Positions 1 to 8,513 of a stretch of 64,000 nt of DNA are shown here, piece after piece. A program made the translations under genes and the position numbers. The stretch is taken from positions 27,311 through 91,310 of the forward strand of contig JAFZOU010000039.1 of the NCBI GenBank assembly GCA_017550525.1, given 5' to 3'. Within the stretch, counting starts at the first letter, position 1, and each line of letters opens with the position of its first letter. Source of the stretch: Bacteroidales bacterium. Its GTDB lineage: Bacteria; Bacteroidota; Bacteroidia; Bacteroidales; UBA932. A model generated the notes under the pieces. The model was not told the DNA's origin and made no database searches. It saw only the letters and a program-made list of their open reading frames with translations.

Positions 1-2
1 TT

Positions 3-497
3 GCCAAGGTTGCCTGCAACTTCACCACCAACCGCATGCTCACTGATTATATCAATCAGTACTATGAGCCTCAGTCCAAGGCTGTTGCAGCAGTGAAGGC
101 AAAGGATTTTGCCAAGGCCCGTGAACTTGCCGCCTGGAAGACTCACGTACGCCGTGAGTGGGAGAACGTACGCCTAGTGTCACGTTCCCAGCCGGATACC
201 ACTTATGACCTTTCAGTGGCTCAGCCGTACCACGCAGAGATGGATCTCCAGCTTGGAGACCTGACTGCAAAGGAAGTGGGCCTTGAGATTGTGTTCGCTC
301 AGTCAGATGCCCGCGGAAAGGTACACATTGTGGATGTCCAGGAGTTCAAGGTTGTGTCCGTGAAGGACGGTGTTGCACATTATGAAGTGGATGTCCTTCC
401 TGAAAAGACCGGTTCATATCTGGTGGGCGCCCGCGTTTTCGCAAAGCACCCGCTCCTTGCGCATCGCCAGAGCTTTGAGTGTGTAAAGTGGCTGTAG
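3..497 (+). CDS. C-terminal end of an alpha-glucan (glycogen) phosphorylase, cut by the window start
   Basis: The frame is open from base 3, so the gene begins outside the window and only about 164 residues are visible. They include a segment NRMLTDYINQYY followed by an AAWK-containing helix. This resembles the C-terminus of the Bacteroidota alpha-glucan phosphorylases, which release glucose 1-phosphate from glycogen-type polymers in the cytoplasm. No catalytic motif lies in the visible part, so the call rests on that C-terminal resemblance. The stop overlaps the start of ribF by 19 bases. Another glycosyltransferase of similar fold cannot be excluded. Confidence 0.55.
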   Translation, partial: AKVACNFTTNRMLTDYINQYYEPQSKAVAAVKAKDFAKARELAAWKTHVRREWENVRLVSRSQPDTTYDLSVAQPYHAEMDLQLGDLTAKEVGLEIVFAQSDARGKVHIVDVQEFKVVSVKDGVAHYEVDVLPEKTGSYLVGARVFAKHPLLAHRQSFECVKWL

Positions 498-1447
498 TAA
501 CTACAGGATTCTTCGACGGTGTCCATCTTGGGCACCGTCGTGTGCTTGAGACAGTGGTCTCCTCTGCCCGTGAAAGGGGAGAGGAGGCTGTTGTGGTTAC
601 ATTCTGGCCTCATCCAAGGACTGTCCTTCAGCAGGACGCCAGGGATTTCAGGCTCCTCACTTCCCTTGAGGAGAAGAAGGCTCTTATTGAGGCTGTCGGC
701 ATAGACCGCGTGGAGGTTATTCCCTTCAACCGCCGCTTTGCTTCCCTCACTGCCGCAGAGTATCTTGACCTTCTTCAAACCCGTTACCGTGCTTCACTCA
801 TCGTGATGGGTTATGATAACAGAATCGGAAGTGACAGGAAGACGGCGGAAGAGATGTGTGTGTGTCAAACCGTCGGCTGCGCCGACCCCTCCCAAAGCAA
901 GCTTTGGGCCCCTCCCTCTTACAAGGCCGAGGGTGGCCATGGGTTTGACACACACACATCTCTCCCGCCTGTGGCAATAGTCAATGCCGTCATTCCCGGC
1001 CTGACCGGGAATCCTATTTCTTCCACCAGGATCCGAAAGGCACTGGAGGAAGGGGATGTGGAGGCGGCAAATGCTATGCTGGGATATAGTTACGGGCTGC
1101 ACGGAGTGGTGGTGGCCGGCAACAAGATGGGAAGGACCATAGGCTTTCCAACGGCAAATATCCAGCTTTATGAACCTTTGAAGCTGGTGCCGGAAAATGG
1201 CGTTTATGCCGTGGATGTTGAGGTGACGGGAAATCTGTTCAGGGGAATGTGCAATATCGGCACAAGGCCCACGGTGGGCGGGACTTCCAGAACCATTGAA
1301 ACCCACATACTTGGGTTCGATGAGGATATCTACGGCCTGCCGCTGAGGCTCCGTTTCCTCCGCCGCATCCGCGGTGAGCGCAAGTTCCCCTCCCTGGATG
1401 CCCTCCGCGCCCAGCTGGAGCAGGACCGGGAATTGTGCCGCCGATAG
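479..1447 (+). CDS. ribF: Bifunctional riboflavin kinase / FAD synthetase, carrying two palindromic insertions
   Basis: RibF phosphorylates riboflavin to FMN and adenylates FMN to FAD. The N-terminal nucleotidyltransferase signature GFFDGVHLGH is at residues 10-19 and the SSTRIR motif starts near 181. The C-terminal flavokinase domain shows GRTIGFPTAN and the conserved Glu of TIETHIL. Between the two adenylylation motifs, residues about 124-162 are encoded by a cloverleaf palindrome and residues about 171-179 (VIPGLTGNP) by a REP-like palindrome. Both are in frame. Homologues have an ordinary loop of about 35-40 residues there; here it is about 59. The ATG at 479 overlaps the preceding gene. 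The enzyme is presumably active because it is normally the only route to FAD, but that is inference. Confidence 0.93.
   Translation: MCKVAVVTTGFFDGVHLGHRRVLETVVSSARERGEEAVVVTFWPHPRTVLQQDARDFRLLTSLEEKKALIEAVGIDRVEVIPFNRRFASLTAAEYLDLLQTRYRASLIVMGYDNRIGSDRKTAEEMCVCQTVGCADPSQSKLWAPPSYKAEGGHGFDTHTSLPPVAIVNAVIPGLTGNPISSTRIRKALEEGDVEAANAMLGYSYGLHGVVVAGNKMGRTIGFPTANIQLYEPLKLVPENGVYAVDVEVTGNLFRGMCNIGTRPTVGGTSRTIETHILGFDEDIYGLPLRLRFLRRIRGERKFPSLDALRAQLEQDRELCRR
850..963 (+). repeat. Cloverleaf palindromic element, copy in ribF
   Basis: Perfect 22-bp inverted arms at 850-871 and 942-963 enclose three hairpins: 872-886 (GTCGGC/GCCGAC), 891-908 (CCCAAAGC/GCTTTGGG) and 925-938 (GGCC/GGCC). The core matches copies at 27001, 51776 and 54993, while most of the outer arm is unique to this locus. 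It is read through in frame as part of RibF. Confidence 0.9.
989..1014 (+). repeat. REP-like palindrome GTCATTCCCGGC..., copy in ribF
   Basis: An imperfect palindrome with a GTCAT 5' end and the stem TTCCCGG/CCGGGAA. It encodes VIPGLTGNP in RibF. Related copies are at 29542, 54331 and 63531, with more diverged ones at 29519 and 45367. Confidence 0.8.
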
Positions 1448-1448
1448 G

Positions 1449-1594
1449 TCCTTGCCGTGTTGACACGTATAACGCTTCTATGGCCGATTTCGATGCCGAC
1501 ACGGCAAGGAAATCGGCCTTTTTCCTGAAAAACCTTGCCGTGTTGGTCCCCAAAACGCCAATAGGGGCTTTCTGGCTGTCAACACGGCAGCGGG
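1449..1594 (+). repeat. Compound palindrome between ribF and greA
   Basis: This occupies most of the 287-base gap after ribF. A 13-bp outer stem TGCCGTGTTGACA (1453-1465 with 1577-1589) encloses an inner 10-bp stem GGCCGATTTC/GAAATCGGCC (1482-1491 with 1509-1518). A third partial copy of CCTTGCCGTGTTG lies at about 1537. No other copy was seen in the window. It may end ribF transcription. Confidence 0.7.
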
Positions 1595-1634
1595 GCCAAG
1601 ACGGGGAAGGTTTTGAATTGTAAAAAGTAATTGC

Positions 1635-1642
1635 TATCTTTG
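1635..1642 (+). promoter_or_regulatory. Promoter -7 box for greA
   Basis: TATCTTTG matches the Bacteroidota consensus TAnnTTTG. A TTTG-containing -33-like segment is about 20 bases upstream at 1611. The 5' leader to greA would be about 85 bases. Confidence 0.75.
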
Positions 1643-1734
1643 CATACACATAAACTGCGACGGCCTCAAAGGGTCGTTGCAACTTTTTTTGACAACGTAA
1701 AACGTAAAAAGAAAAAATAAAAGGTAAATCTAAT

Positions 1735-2202
1735 ATGCCAATTGAAATGATGACTCAGGCGGGTCTGGACAAGATCAAGAAGGAACTCGCCGATGCCCTG
1801 GCCCAGAGGCCGGTTATCGCCGCTGCAATTGCAGAGGCACGTGAGAAGGGAGACCTCTCAGAAAATGCGGAATATGACGCAGCGCGTGACGCTCAGGGTC
1901 TTCTGGAGGTGAAAATCGCACGCCTTAAGGAGAAGGTGGCAAACGCCCGCGTGATCGATGAGAGCAAGCTCAGCGCAGACAGCGTGCAGCTTCTTTCCAA
2001 GGTGAAGGTGAAGAATCTCACCAATAAGATGGTGATGAACTTCCAGATCGTTCCTGAAAGTGAGGCCGATTTCTCCAAGGGCCTCCTTGCAGCCACAACC
2101 CCTATCGGCAAGGCCCTTATCGGCCATTCAAAAGGTGAGGTTGTTGAGGCAAAGGTGCCCAGCGGCATCATGAAGTTTGAAATTGTGGAAATTTCCCTGT
2201 AA
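1735..2202 (+). CDS. greA: Transcription elongation factor GreA
   Basis: GreA rescues backtracked RNA polymerase by stimulating transcript cleavage through the secondary channel. The protein has 155 residues, the usual GreA length. An N-terminal coiled coil carries the acidic tip segment ENAEYDAARD, and a C-terminal FKBP-like domain contains the TPIGKALIG segment. The gene has its own promoter box at 1635. It is followed after one base by the HIT-family gene, so the two are cotranscribed. Confidence 0.95.
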   Translation: MPIEMMTQAGLDKIKKELADALAQRPVIAAAIAEAREKGDLSENAEYDAARDAQGLLEVKIARLKEKVANARVIDESKLSADSVQLLSKVKVKNLTNKMVMNFQIVPESEADFSKGLLAATTPIGKALIGHSKGEVVEAKVPSGIMKFEIVEISL

Positions 2203-2203
2203 G

Positions 2204-2608
2204 ATGGCTACAATCTTTACAAAAATCGCCAAGGGTGAGATTCCTTCCTACAAATGCGCGGAGTCTGATGACTTCTACGCATTCCTGGACATTTCTCCGC
2301 TGGCCGCAGGCCATACCCTTGTTATCCCCAAGAATGTGGAGGACGACTACATCTTCCATCTGGATGAGGCAACTTACGCCGGCCTTTGGGCATTTGCCCG
2401 CAAGGTGGCCGTTGCCCTTAAGGCCGCCGTGCCCTGCAAGAGGGTAGGCGTTGCTGTGCTTGGTATGGAAGTGCCTCATACCCACATTCATCTGGTGCCT
2501 CTCCAGACAGAAGGAGACCTTGATTTCAGGAAGGCAAAACTGCAGCTTGAGCCTCAGAAGATGAAGGAAATTGCCGCTAAAATCTTTGCAGAGTATGAAA
2601 AACTTTAG
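2204..2608 (+). CDS. HIT family nucleotide-binding hydrolase
   Basis: The protein has 134 residues. The histidine-triad motif is HTHIHLVPL at residues 91-99, and an N-terminal IFTKIAKGEIP segment is typical of HINT/PKCI-like HIT proteins. These cleave purine nucleoside phosphoramidates or related nucleotide conjugates; the physiological substrate is not known. An open frame extends 27 bases upstream, but the ATG at 2204, directly after the greA stop, gives the normal family N-terminus. The 3' end overlaps the next gene by 14 bases, so greA, this gene and the lipoprotein form one operon. Confidence 0.92.
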   Translation: MATIFTKIAKGEIPSYKCAESDDFYAFLDISPLAAGHTLVIPKNVEDDYIFHLDEATYAGLWAFARKVAVALKAAVPCKRVGVAVLGMEVPHTHIHLVPLQTEGDLDFRKAKLQLEPQKMKEIAAKIFAEYEKL

Positions 2609-3710
2609 CCGCATTATCCTCGGTGCCATCCTTTGTACCGTACTCTTTTCCTGCGACCCTGAGAAAACTTACATCAACGGAGTCCTCAAGGACGGCCCTG
2701 ATTCTGAGCTTATAGTGAAGCTCCTGGACGTGAACCGTTTCCAGGTGCTGGATACCCTCAGGACAGAGGAAGACGGCGCCTTCTACTACACCATGGACAT
2801 CAAGGAGGCCCAGCCTGAGTTCGTTTACCTTTATTATAAGGACCGCCAGGTGGCGTCTCTTCTTCTTGAGAAAGGAGACGTTGTGATTGTGGAAACCGAT
2901 ACCCTTGGCGCCTACAAGGTGGAGGGGAGTGAGGAAACTCTCAATCTCCAGAAGGTGGAGAATGCCTACAACGCCTGTGTAAGGGATATTTCCCGTATCA
3001 TTACAAACCCTCTTAAAGGTAATGCCGCCATCTCCCGCAGGTACATCGCCTATTACCGCGACAGGGTGCAGTATGTGATGGCTCATCCGTATTCCCTCAC
3101 CGTTGTGCCCGTGTTCTTCCAGAAGATCAACGACGGTCTTCCTGTGTTTTCGCAGCCCACAGACGGACTTCTGATGCGTAACATATGTGACTCCCTCAAA
3201 ACTGTCTATCCTGATTCCAAGTACGTTAAGGCCCTTGAGAAGGAGGCCGATAAACGTGTGTCGGAGATGGAGTTATCGGCCCGTATCAATCAGGCGCAGG
3301 AGGTTGGATACATTGATATCAATCTCCCCGGCGTGGACGGTAAGAAGGTGAAACTCTCTGAGGTTGAGTCCAAGGTTACCATGGTATACTTCTGGGCCAC
3401 TACCGCAGAGCAGAAAATGTTCAACCTGGATGCCCTGAAACCCCTTTATGAGGAGTTCCATGACAAGGGCTTCGAGATTTACGCAGTGTCCCTGAATGTG
3501 GACAAGGCGGAATGGGGCAAGGCAATGCGCAACCAGAATCTTCCCTGGGTTAATGTGTGCGACATTCGCGGAATCGAATCCCCGTACATCGGCCTTTATG
3601 GCGTGACAAGTCTTCCCATGGCCTGGTTCCTGGTTGACGGCGAAATTGACGCCGCCGCCAATGTGCGTAATGCGGCCGATATCCGCAAGTATCTCAAGAA
3701 GAAACTTTGA
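2595..3710 (+). CDS. Thioredoxin-fold (TlpA/AhpC-TSA-like) lipoprotein lacking CxxC
   Basis: The N-terminus is a lipoprotein signal peptide ending in LFSC, so the protein should be lipid-anchored in the periplasm or outer membrane. Residues about 25-120 resemble the DUF4369 domain common in Bacteroidota redoxins, and the C-terminal 140 residues form a thioredoxin-like domain (INLPGVDGKKVKLSE). Where TlpA proteins carry WCxxC, this one reads YFWATTAEQK, with no cysteine pair. It is therefore unlikely to be a thiol-disulfide reductase and may be a binding or scaffold paralogue. The start at 2595 is chosen because it gives the signal peptide. Confidence 0.8.
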   Translation: MKNFSRIILGAILCTVLFSCDPEKTYINGVLKDGPDSELIVKLLDVNRFQVLDTLRTEEDGAFYYTMDIKEAQPEFVYLYYKDRQVASLLLEKGDVVIVETDTLGAYKVEGSEETLNLQKVENAYNACVRDISRIITNPLKGNAAISRRYIAYYRDRVQYVMAHPYSLTVVPVFFQKINDGLPVFSQPTDGLLMRNICDSLKTVYPDSKYVKALEKEADKRVSEMELSARINQAQEVGYIDINLPGVDGKKVKLSEVESKVTMVYFWATTAEQKMFNLDALKPLYEEFHDKGFEIYAVSLNVDKAEWGKAMRNQNLPWVNVCDIRGIESPYIGLYGVTSLPMAWFLVDGEIDAAANVRNAADIRKYLKKKL

Positions 3711-3714
3711 TTTG

Positions 3715-3824
3715 CTGTCGAATGAAAGCTGCTGATTATCAGCGACTTATTTAAAATGCCCGCAATGAATTCATTGCGGGCATTTTGTGTAACTATCTAT
3801 GAATCAGTTAGTTCCTTTTTGCGG
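3715..3824 (+). repeat. 110-bp palindrome (family E), copy 1; likely bidirectional terminator
   Basis: A perfect 22-bp palindrome CCCGCAATGAATTCATTGCGGG at 3759-3780 is flanked by A and T runs. It sits between convergent genes, the lipoprotein and tsaB. The left end CTGTCGAATG matches copies at 36307, 38287 and 40371. The right end is not conserved and runs into the last codons of tsaB, so the boundary is assigned from the fixed 110-bp length. Confidence 0.8.
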
Positions 3825-4496
3825 CAAAATTGACTTGCGCGAGACGGTGGCAACAAAGTCCTTAAGGTAGAAGGGTTCAAAGTAGGCCAAGTCGTCAAAA
3901 CGGTTCTGATCGAAAGCTTTCTGTGCCAGGCGAGCCATGTTGGCGGCAAGGGGCCAGGCTTCCACAAAGCTGGCATTGGGATGGGTGATGACATCCTTGC
4001 ATTTCAGCGCTCCGTCCCCGATAAAGACAACAGGACCGGCCTCAAGCTGTTCTTTGAATGAATCAGGGCCGATAATTTTGGCCTCCACAGGCGTAAGCTG
4101 ATCTCCTGAAGGGGAGAACACGGCCGTATAAACCTCCATGCGCCGTGCGTCAATCATTGGGATGATGGTGTGGCTGCCGTCAATGGCTGCCTGGGCCAGA
4201 ATATCCAGTGAGCCGATGGCTATAAGTGGAAGGCCGGCGCCGAAGGCAAGGCCCTTTGCCGTGGAAACGCCAACCCTTAAGCCTGTGTAGGAACCGGGAC
4301 CTTTTCCTACGCAGATGGCATCACAGTCAGAGACTGTAAGCCCTTTGGCGTCAAGTACTTCCTTTACAAGCGGTGCTGTGAGTGAAGCCTGGAGGCGAGG
4401 CTCACGGCATTCACGGGAGGCGACAACGGTACCGTTCTCTGACAAAGCTACGGAGAGGACGGCGGTGGAAGTTTCTATTAACAGGATTCTGGCCAT
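3804..4496 (-). CDS. tsaB: tRNA threonylcarbamoyladenosine biosynthesis protein TsaB
   Basis: TsaB is the inactive ASKHA-fold partner of TsaD in the complex that makes t6A37 in ANN-decoding tRNAs. The protein has 230 residues. The N-terminus ILLIETSTAVLSVALS and the segment GKGPGSYTGLRVGVSTAKGL are diagnostic of YeaZ/TsaB. The gene follows cvpA with a 3-base gap, so they are cotranscribed. The 3' end lies within a 110-bp palindrome, so its last residues may have been shaped by that repeat. Confidence 0.93.
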   Translation of the reverse strand: MARILLIETSTAVLSVALSENGTVVASRECREPRLQASLTAPLVKEVLDAKGLTVSDCDAICVGKGPGSYTGLRVGVSTAKGLAFGAGLPLIAIGSLDILAQAAIDGSHTIIPMIDARRMEVYTAVFSPSGDQLTPVEAKIIGPDSFKEQLEAGPVVFIGDGALKCKDVITHPNASFVEAWPLAANMARLAQKAFDQNRFDDLAYFEPFYLKDFVATVSRKSILPQKGTN

Positions 4497-4499
4497 AGA

Positions 4500-5018
4500 T
4501 TAGACGGCTGCAGCAGCAGTTTCAGAAGCGGTTTGGAACAGTTCCTTGAGGTAGGGGAACACGGTGTAACCAAGGTCCCGGAGGGCTCCGTAGAGCACAG
4601 ATTCCGTGAGGACTGGGCTTGTCACCAGTCCAAACTTCTCATTTACGGTATCAAAGAGGATGGCCACAAGGCCTATCACAACGGCCGATAAAGCCACCGC
4701 AAACAGGAACCCCAGAAGGCGGTTCATCCAGCCGAGATTGGCCATCTTGAAAAGCCCCGTAAGGAGTTTTGCGATGAGCAGTACCGCTATTGAAACCACT
4801 ATGAGAATGATGATGAAAGACACTATCCTGAGGACTGTGTCCGACACATTTATATAGGCGCTAAGTTTCTCACTTACAAGAGATGAGAACTTGAATGCCA
4901 TCCATACGCTGGCCACTATACCGGCCAGTGAGACCGCCTGCTCAATGAAACCCTTCGAAATACCCCGGATGATGCCCGGGAGGAAGAGCAGAAGAATCAC
5001 TATATCGAGAACGTTCAT
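4500..5018 (-). CDS. CvpA family inner-membrane protein
   Basis: The protein has 172 residues with about four hydrophobic segments. It begins NVLDIVILLLFLPGIIRGISKGFIEQ, the hallmark start of CvpA proteins, which E. coli needs for colicin V export. The molecular function in this phylum is not established. It is the first gene of a cvpA-tsaB pair and diverges from ileS across a gap of only 71 bases. No TAnnTTTG box was found on the minus strand in that gap. Confidence 0.85.
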   Translation of the reverse strand: MNVLDIVILLLFLPGIIRGISKGFIEQAVSLAGIVASVWMAFKFSSLVSEKLSAYINVSDTVLRIVSFIIILIVVSIAVLLIAKLLTGLFKMANLGWMNRLLGFLFAVALSAVVIGLVAILFDTVNEKFGLVTSPVLTESVLYGALRDLGYTVFPYLKELFQTASETAAAAV

Positions 5019-5042
5019 ATTGCGTATGAGAGTTAAAATGAT

Positions 5043-5050
5043 TATCTTTG
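5043..5050 (+). promoter_or_regulatory. Promoter -7 box for ileS
   Basis: TATCTTTG lies 40 bases before the ileS ATG at 5090. Its position argues that the in-frame ATG at 5048, inside the box, is not the translation start. Confidence 0.75.
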
Positions 5051-5089
5051 TACCCTAAAAATCGGCAATGCAAAATTAGGAAAAATTAT

Positions 5090-8000
5090 ATGACATTCAA
5101 AGAATATAAGGGATTGGACCTTACCCAAACGGGAAAAGAGGTTCTGGAGAGATGGAAAAGGATGAACGCCTTCGGGAAGTCGCTTGAACTTCGCGAGGGT
5201 GCTCCTGAGTTCATATTCTTTGAAGGCCCGCCGTCTGCAAACGGAATGCCCGGCATCCACCACGTCATGGCCCGTTCCATCAAGGATGCCATCTGCCGAT
5301 ACAAAACCCAAACCGGTTACCGCGTAGCGCGTCGCGCCGGCTGGGACACCCACGGACTCCCCGTAGAGCTTGGCGTAGAGAAAAAACTTGGAATCACCAA
5401 GGCCGATATCGGCACAAAGGTGAGCGTGGATGAGTACAACGCCACCTGCCGCAAGGAGGTGATGAAATACACCGCAGAGTGGGAGAACATGACAGAGCGC
5501 GTAGGTTACTGGGTGGATATGAAAGACCCTTACATCACCTACGACAACCGCTATATTGAAACGCTGTGGTATCTCCTAAAGAAGATCTATGAGAAGGGCC
5601 TTCTTTACAAGGGATACACCATCCAGCCCTACTCTCCTACAGACGGCACCGGTCTCAGCTCCCATGAGCTCAACCAGCCCGGCTGCTACAAGGATGTGAG
5701 TGACACCACTGCCACCGTGCAGTTTGAGATAATAAAGGACGGAGTTTCCCAGCCTCTTTACGGCACGGAAACCGTTCCCGCATACTTCCTGGCCTGGACC
5801 ACAACTCCCTGGACCCTTCCTTCAAACACTGCTCTCTGCGTAGGTCCTGAGATTGAGTACATCCGCGTACTCTCCTTCAACCCCTACACCGGGGATCCTG
5901 CAGTTTACGTGCTGGCAAAGGACCTCCTTGGTGCCTGGTTCAACCCCAAGGGCGCTGAAATCCCTCTGGAGAATTATCAGAAGGGAGACAAGATTGTCCC
6001 CTACAAGGTGCTGGACGGCTGTTTCAAGGGCAAAGACCTGGTTGGTATCCGCTATCATCAGCTCATTCCCTGGTTCAAGCCAAACGGAGACGCTTTCCGC
6101 GTAATCCCCGGAGACTATGTGACCACAAGTGACGGTACGGGTATCGTTCATATTGCACCTACCTTCGGCGCCGACGACAAACGTGTTGCCGCCGCTGCGG
6201 GAATCGGTGCCATCATGCCCATAGACAAGGACGGCAATCCCCAGGCCCAGGTAGACCGCCAGGGCCGGTTCATGCGCCTTGAAGATATGGATTCCGCATT
6301 TGCAGCCACCGTGGAGCCTTCTTATAAGGAGTATTCCGGAAGGTATGTGAAGGCCGGCTACAAGCAGTATTTTGAGCACGTGGATGAAGAAGGCACCCTG
6401 GACATAGACCTCTGCGTAATGATGAAGGCCGATGGCCGCGCATTCAAGGTCCAGAAGCACGTCCACAGCTATCCCCACAGTTGGCGCACGGATCTTCCGG
6501 TGCTGTATTACCCGCTTGACAGCTGGTTCATCAAGGCATCGGCCGTAAAGGATGAGATGGTGGCTCTTAACAAGCAGATCACCTGGAAACCCGCCAGCAC
6601 CGGTACCGGCCGCTTCGGCCAGTGGCTGGAGAACATCCAGGACTGGAACCTTTCCCGTAGCCGCTACTGGGGTACTCCGCTGCCCATCTGGCGCACAGAA
6701 GACGGAAAGGAAGAAATCTGCATCGGCTCCGTCAAAGAGCTTTACAATGAGATTGAAAAGGCCGTAGCAGCCGGCGTCATGAGCTCCAATCCGCTTAAGG
6801 ACAAGGGCTTTGATCCGGAGGACATGAGCCTTGAGAACTACAATAAGATAGACCTCCACAGGCCTTACGTAGATTATATCTACCTTGTATCGGCCTCCGG
6901 CAAGAAGATGACCCGTGAGACAGACCTCATTGACGTGTGGTTTGATTCCGGCGCCATGCCTTACGCCCAGGAAGGTCTCCGTAACCTTGGGAAGCCCGGT
7001 TTTGGCGCAACTGCAGACTTCATCGCAGAAGGCGTGGACCAAACCCGCGGCTGGTTCTATACCCTCCACGCCATCCACACCATGATAAGCGGCACTCCCG
7101 CTTTCAAGAGGGTGATTTCCAACGGCCTGGTGCTGGACAAGAACGGCAACAAGATGTCAAAGCGCCTTGGAAACGCCGTTGATCCTTTCCAGGCTCTGGA
7201 TAATTACGGGGCCGATGCCCTCCGCTGGTATATGCTCACCAACGCAGAGCCCTGGGACAACCTCAAGTTTGACGAGGGCGGGGTGAGCGATGTCCGCCGC
7301 AAATTCTTCGGCACGCTCTATAACACATACGCCTTCTTTGCAAGGTATGCCAACATTGACGGCTGGAAGCCTGAAAGCGGCGCCGCAGTTGTAACGGAAC
7401 TTGACCGCTGGATCCTTTCCAAACTCAATACCGTCATCCGTGACGTGAGGGCGGCTTATGAGGATTATGACGTGAAATCGGCCGGCCGTATCCTTGAGGC
7501 ATTTGTCTGCGACGATGTCTCCAACTGGTATGTGCGCCTTAACCGCCAGCGTTACTGGGCAGGGGAAATGACCCCAGACAAGAAAGCGGCCTATGAGACC
7601 CTTTACAAGGTGCTTGTAGACGTTGCCGTGCTTGCCGCGCCCATCGCTCCGTTCTTCATGGACCAGCTGTACTGTGACCTTGTTCCCGGCGCTGAGAGCG
7701 TTCACTTCACGCTTATGCCTGAGGCTTCTGAGAAGGCTGTGGACAAGGACCTTGAAGAGCGTATGGCACTTGCCCAGCAGGCAACATCCCTTATCCTTGG
7801 TATCCGCAAGAAAGTGAATATCCCGGTGCGTCAGCCGCTCCAGAAGGTGATGATCCCCGTTATCTCAGACAAGGTGCGCCGTCAGCTTGAAGAGGTGAAG
7901 GGCATCATCCTCACTGAGGTCAACGTGAAGGAGATGGAGTTCATCGAGGACGCTTCCGGTATCATGACTCTCCGCATCAAACCCAACTTCAAGGTGCTTG

Positions 8001-8509
8001 GAAAAACCTACGGCGCCCGTATGAAGGAGATAGCCGCAGCTTTCGGTACGCTGGCCCAGCCTGTGATATCGGCCATCCAGAAAGCGGAAACTGCAGGGGA
8101 GACTTACACTCTTGCCCTTCCCGGTGGTGACGTTGTCCTGAATCCCGGAGATTACGCCATTTCATCGGAGGATGTTGAGGGCTGGCAGGTTGCATCTGAG
8201 GGCTCCCTTACCGTTGCCCTTGATATCGAGGTCACGCCAGAGCTAAGGCTCGAGGGCCTTTCCCGTGAGCTTGTGAACCGTATCCAGAACCTCCGCAAGG
8301 CTTCCGGCTTTGAGGTCACTGACCGTATCCACACCGTAGTTTACACAGACGATCCTTCACTTGCAGAGGCCCTGCAGGTGTACTCAGATTATATCAAATC
8401 ACAGACACTGTCCCTTTCCATCGGCCTAGAAAAGGCTGCCGATGCTCCTGCTGAAGCAGCAGAGGTTGAATGGACCGAGGGCACAATAAAGCTAACCGTA
8501 AAAAGATAA
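5090..8509 (+). CDS. ileS: Isoleucyl-tRNA synthetase
   Basis: IleS charges tRNA-Ile and edits valine. The protein has 1139 residues. It carries a HIGH-type motif in PGIHHVMARSIKD near residue 55, the editing domain around WTTTPWTLPSNTAL, and the KMSKS-type motif NKMSKRLGN near residue 688. The long C-terminal part and the GIHHV form of HIGH place it in the eukaryote-like IleS class. That class is often mupirocin-resistant, although resistance here is only an inference from the family. Start 5090 gives MTFKEYKGLDLTQ and places the promoter box upstream. Two small genes follow with a 4-base gap and a 1-base overlap. Confidence 0.97.
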   Translation: MTFKEYKGLDLTQTGKEVLERWKRMNAFGKSLELREGAPEFIFFEGPPSANGMPGIHHVMARSIKDAICRYKTQTGYRVARRAGWDTHGLPVELGVEKKLGITKADIGTKVSVDEYNATCRKEVMKYTAEWENMTERVGYWVDMKDPYITYDNRYIETLWYLLKKIYEKGLLYKGYTIQPYSPTDGTGLSSHELNQPGCYKDVSDTTATVQFEIIKDGVSQPLYGTETVPAYFLAWTTTPWTLPSNTALCVGPEIEYIRVLSFNPYTGDPAVYVLAKDLLGAWFNPKGAEIPLENYQKGDKIVPYKVLDGCFKGKDLVGIRYHQLIPWFKPNGDAFRVIPGDYVTTSDGTGIVHIAPTFGADDKRVAAAAGIGAIMPIDKDGNPQAQVDRQGRFMRLEDMDSAFAATVEPSYKEYSGRYVKAGYKQYFEHVDEEGTLDIDLCVMMKADGRAFKVQKHVHSYPHSWRTDLPVLYYPLDSWFIKASAVKDEMVALNKQITWKPASTGTGRFGQWLENIQDWNLSRSRYWGTPLPIWRTEDGKEEICIGSVKELYNEIEKAVAAGVMSSNPLKDKGFDPEDMSLENYNKIDLHRPYVDYIYLVSASGKKMTRETDLIDVWFDSGAMPYAQEGLRNLGKPGFGATADFIAEGVDQTRGWFYTLHAIHTMISGTPAFKRVISNGLVLDKNGNKMSKRLGNAVDPFQALDNYGADALRWYMLTNAEPWDNLKFDEGGVSDVRRKFFGTLYNTYAFFARYANIDGWKPESGAAVVTELDRWILSKLNTVIRDVRAAYEDYDVKSAGRILEAFVCDDVSNWYVRLNRQRYWAGEMTPDKKAAYETLYKVLVDVAVLAAPIAPFFMDQLYCDLVPGAESVHFTLMPEASEKAVDKDLEERMALAQQATSLILGIRKKVNIPVRQPLQKVMIPVISDKVRRQLEEVKGIILTEVNVKEMEFIEDASGIMTLRIKPNFKVLGKTYGARMKEIAAAFGTLAQPVISAIQKAETAGETYTLALPGGDVVLNPGDYAISSEDVEGWQVASEGSLTVALDIEVTPELRLEGLSRELVNRIQNLRKASGFEVTDRIHTVVYTDDPSLAEALQVYSDYIKSQTLSLSIGLEKAADAPAEAAEVEWTEGTIKLTVKR

Positions 8510-8513
8510 GAAT

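Noticed and set aside
850-963. A possible frameshift or pseudogene in ribF
   Set aside because: The frame stays open through the palindrome and all downstream flavokinase motifs are intact, so it is an in-frame insertion and not a break.
1449-1734. A riboswitch upstream of greA
   Set aside because: The structure is a set of plain inverted repeats upstream of the promoter box, with no known aptamer consensus, and the short leader after the promoter shows none.
5822-7078. A 418-codon open frame on the strand opposite ileS
   Set aside because: It lies entirely within the conserved IleS coding sequence, has no recognisable domains or ribosome-binding context, and its composition is that of an antisense shadow of GC-rich codons.
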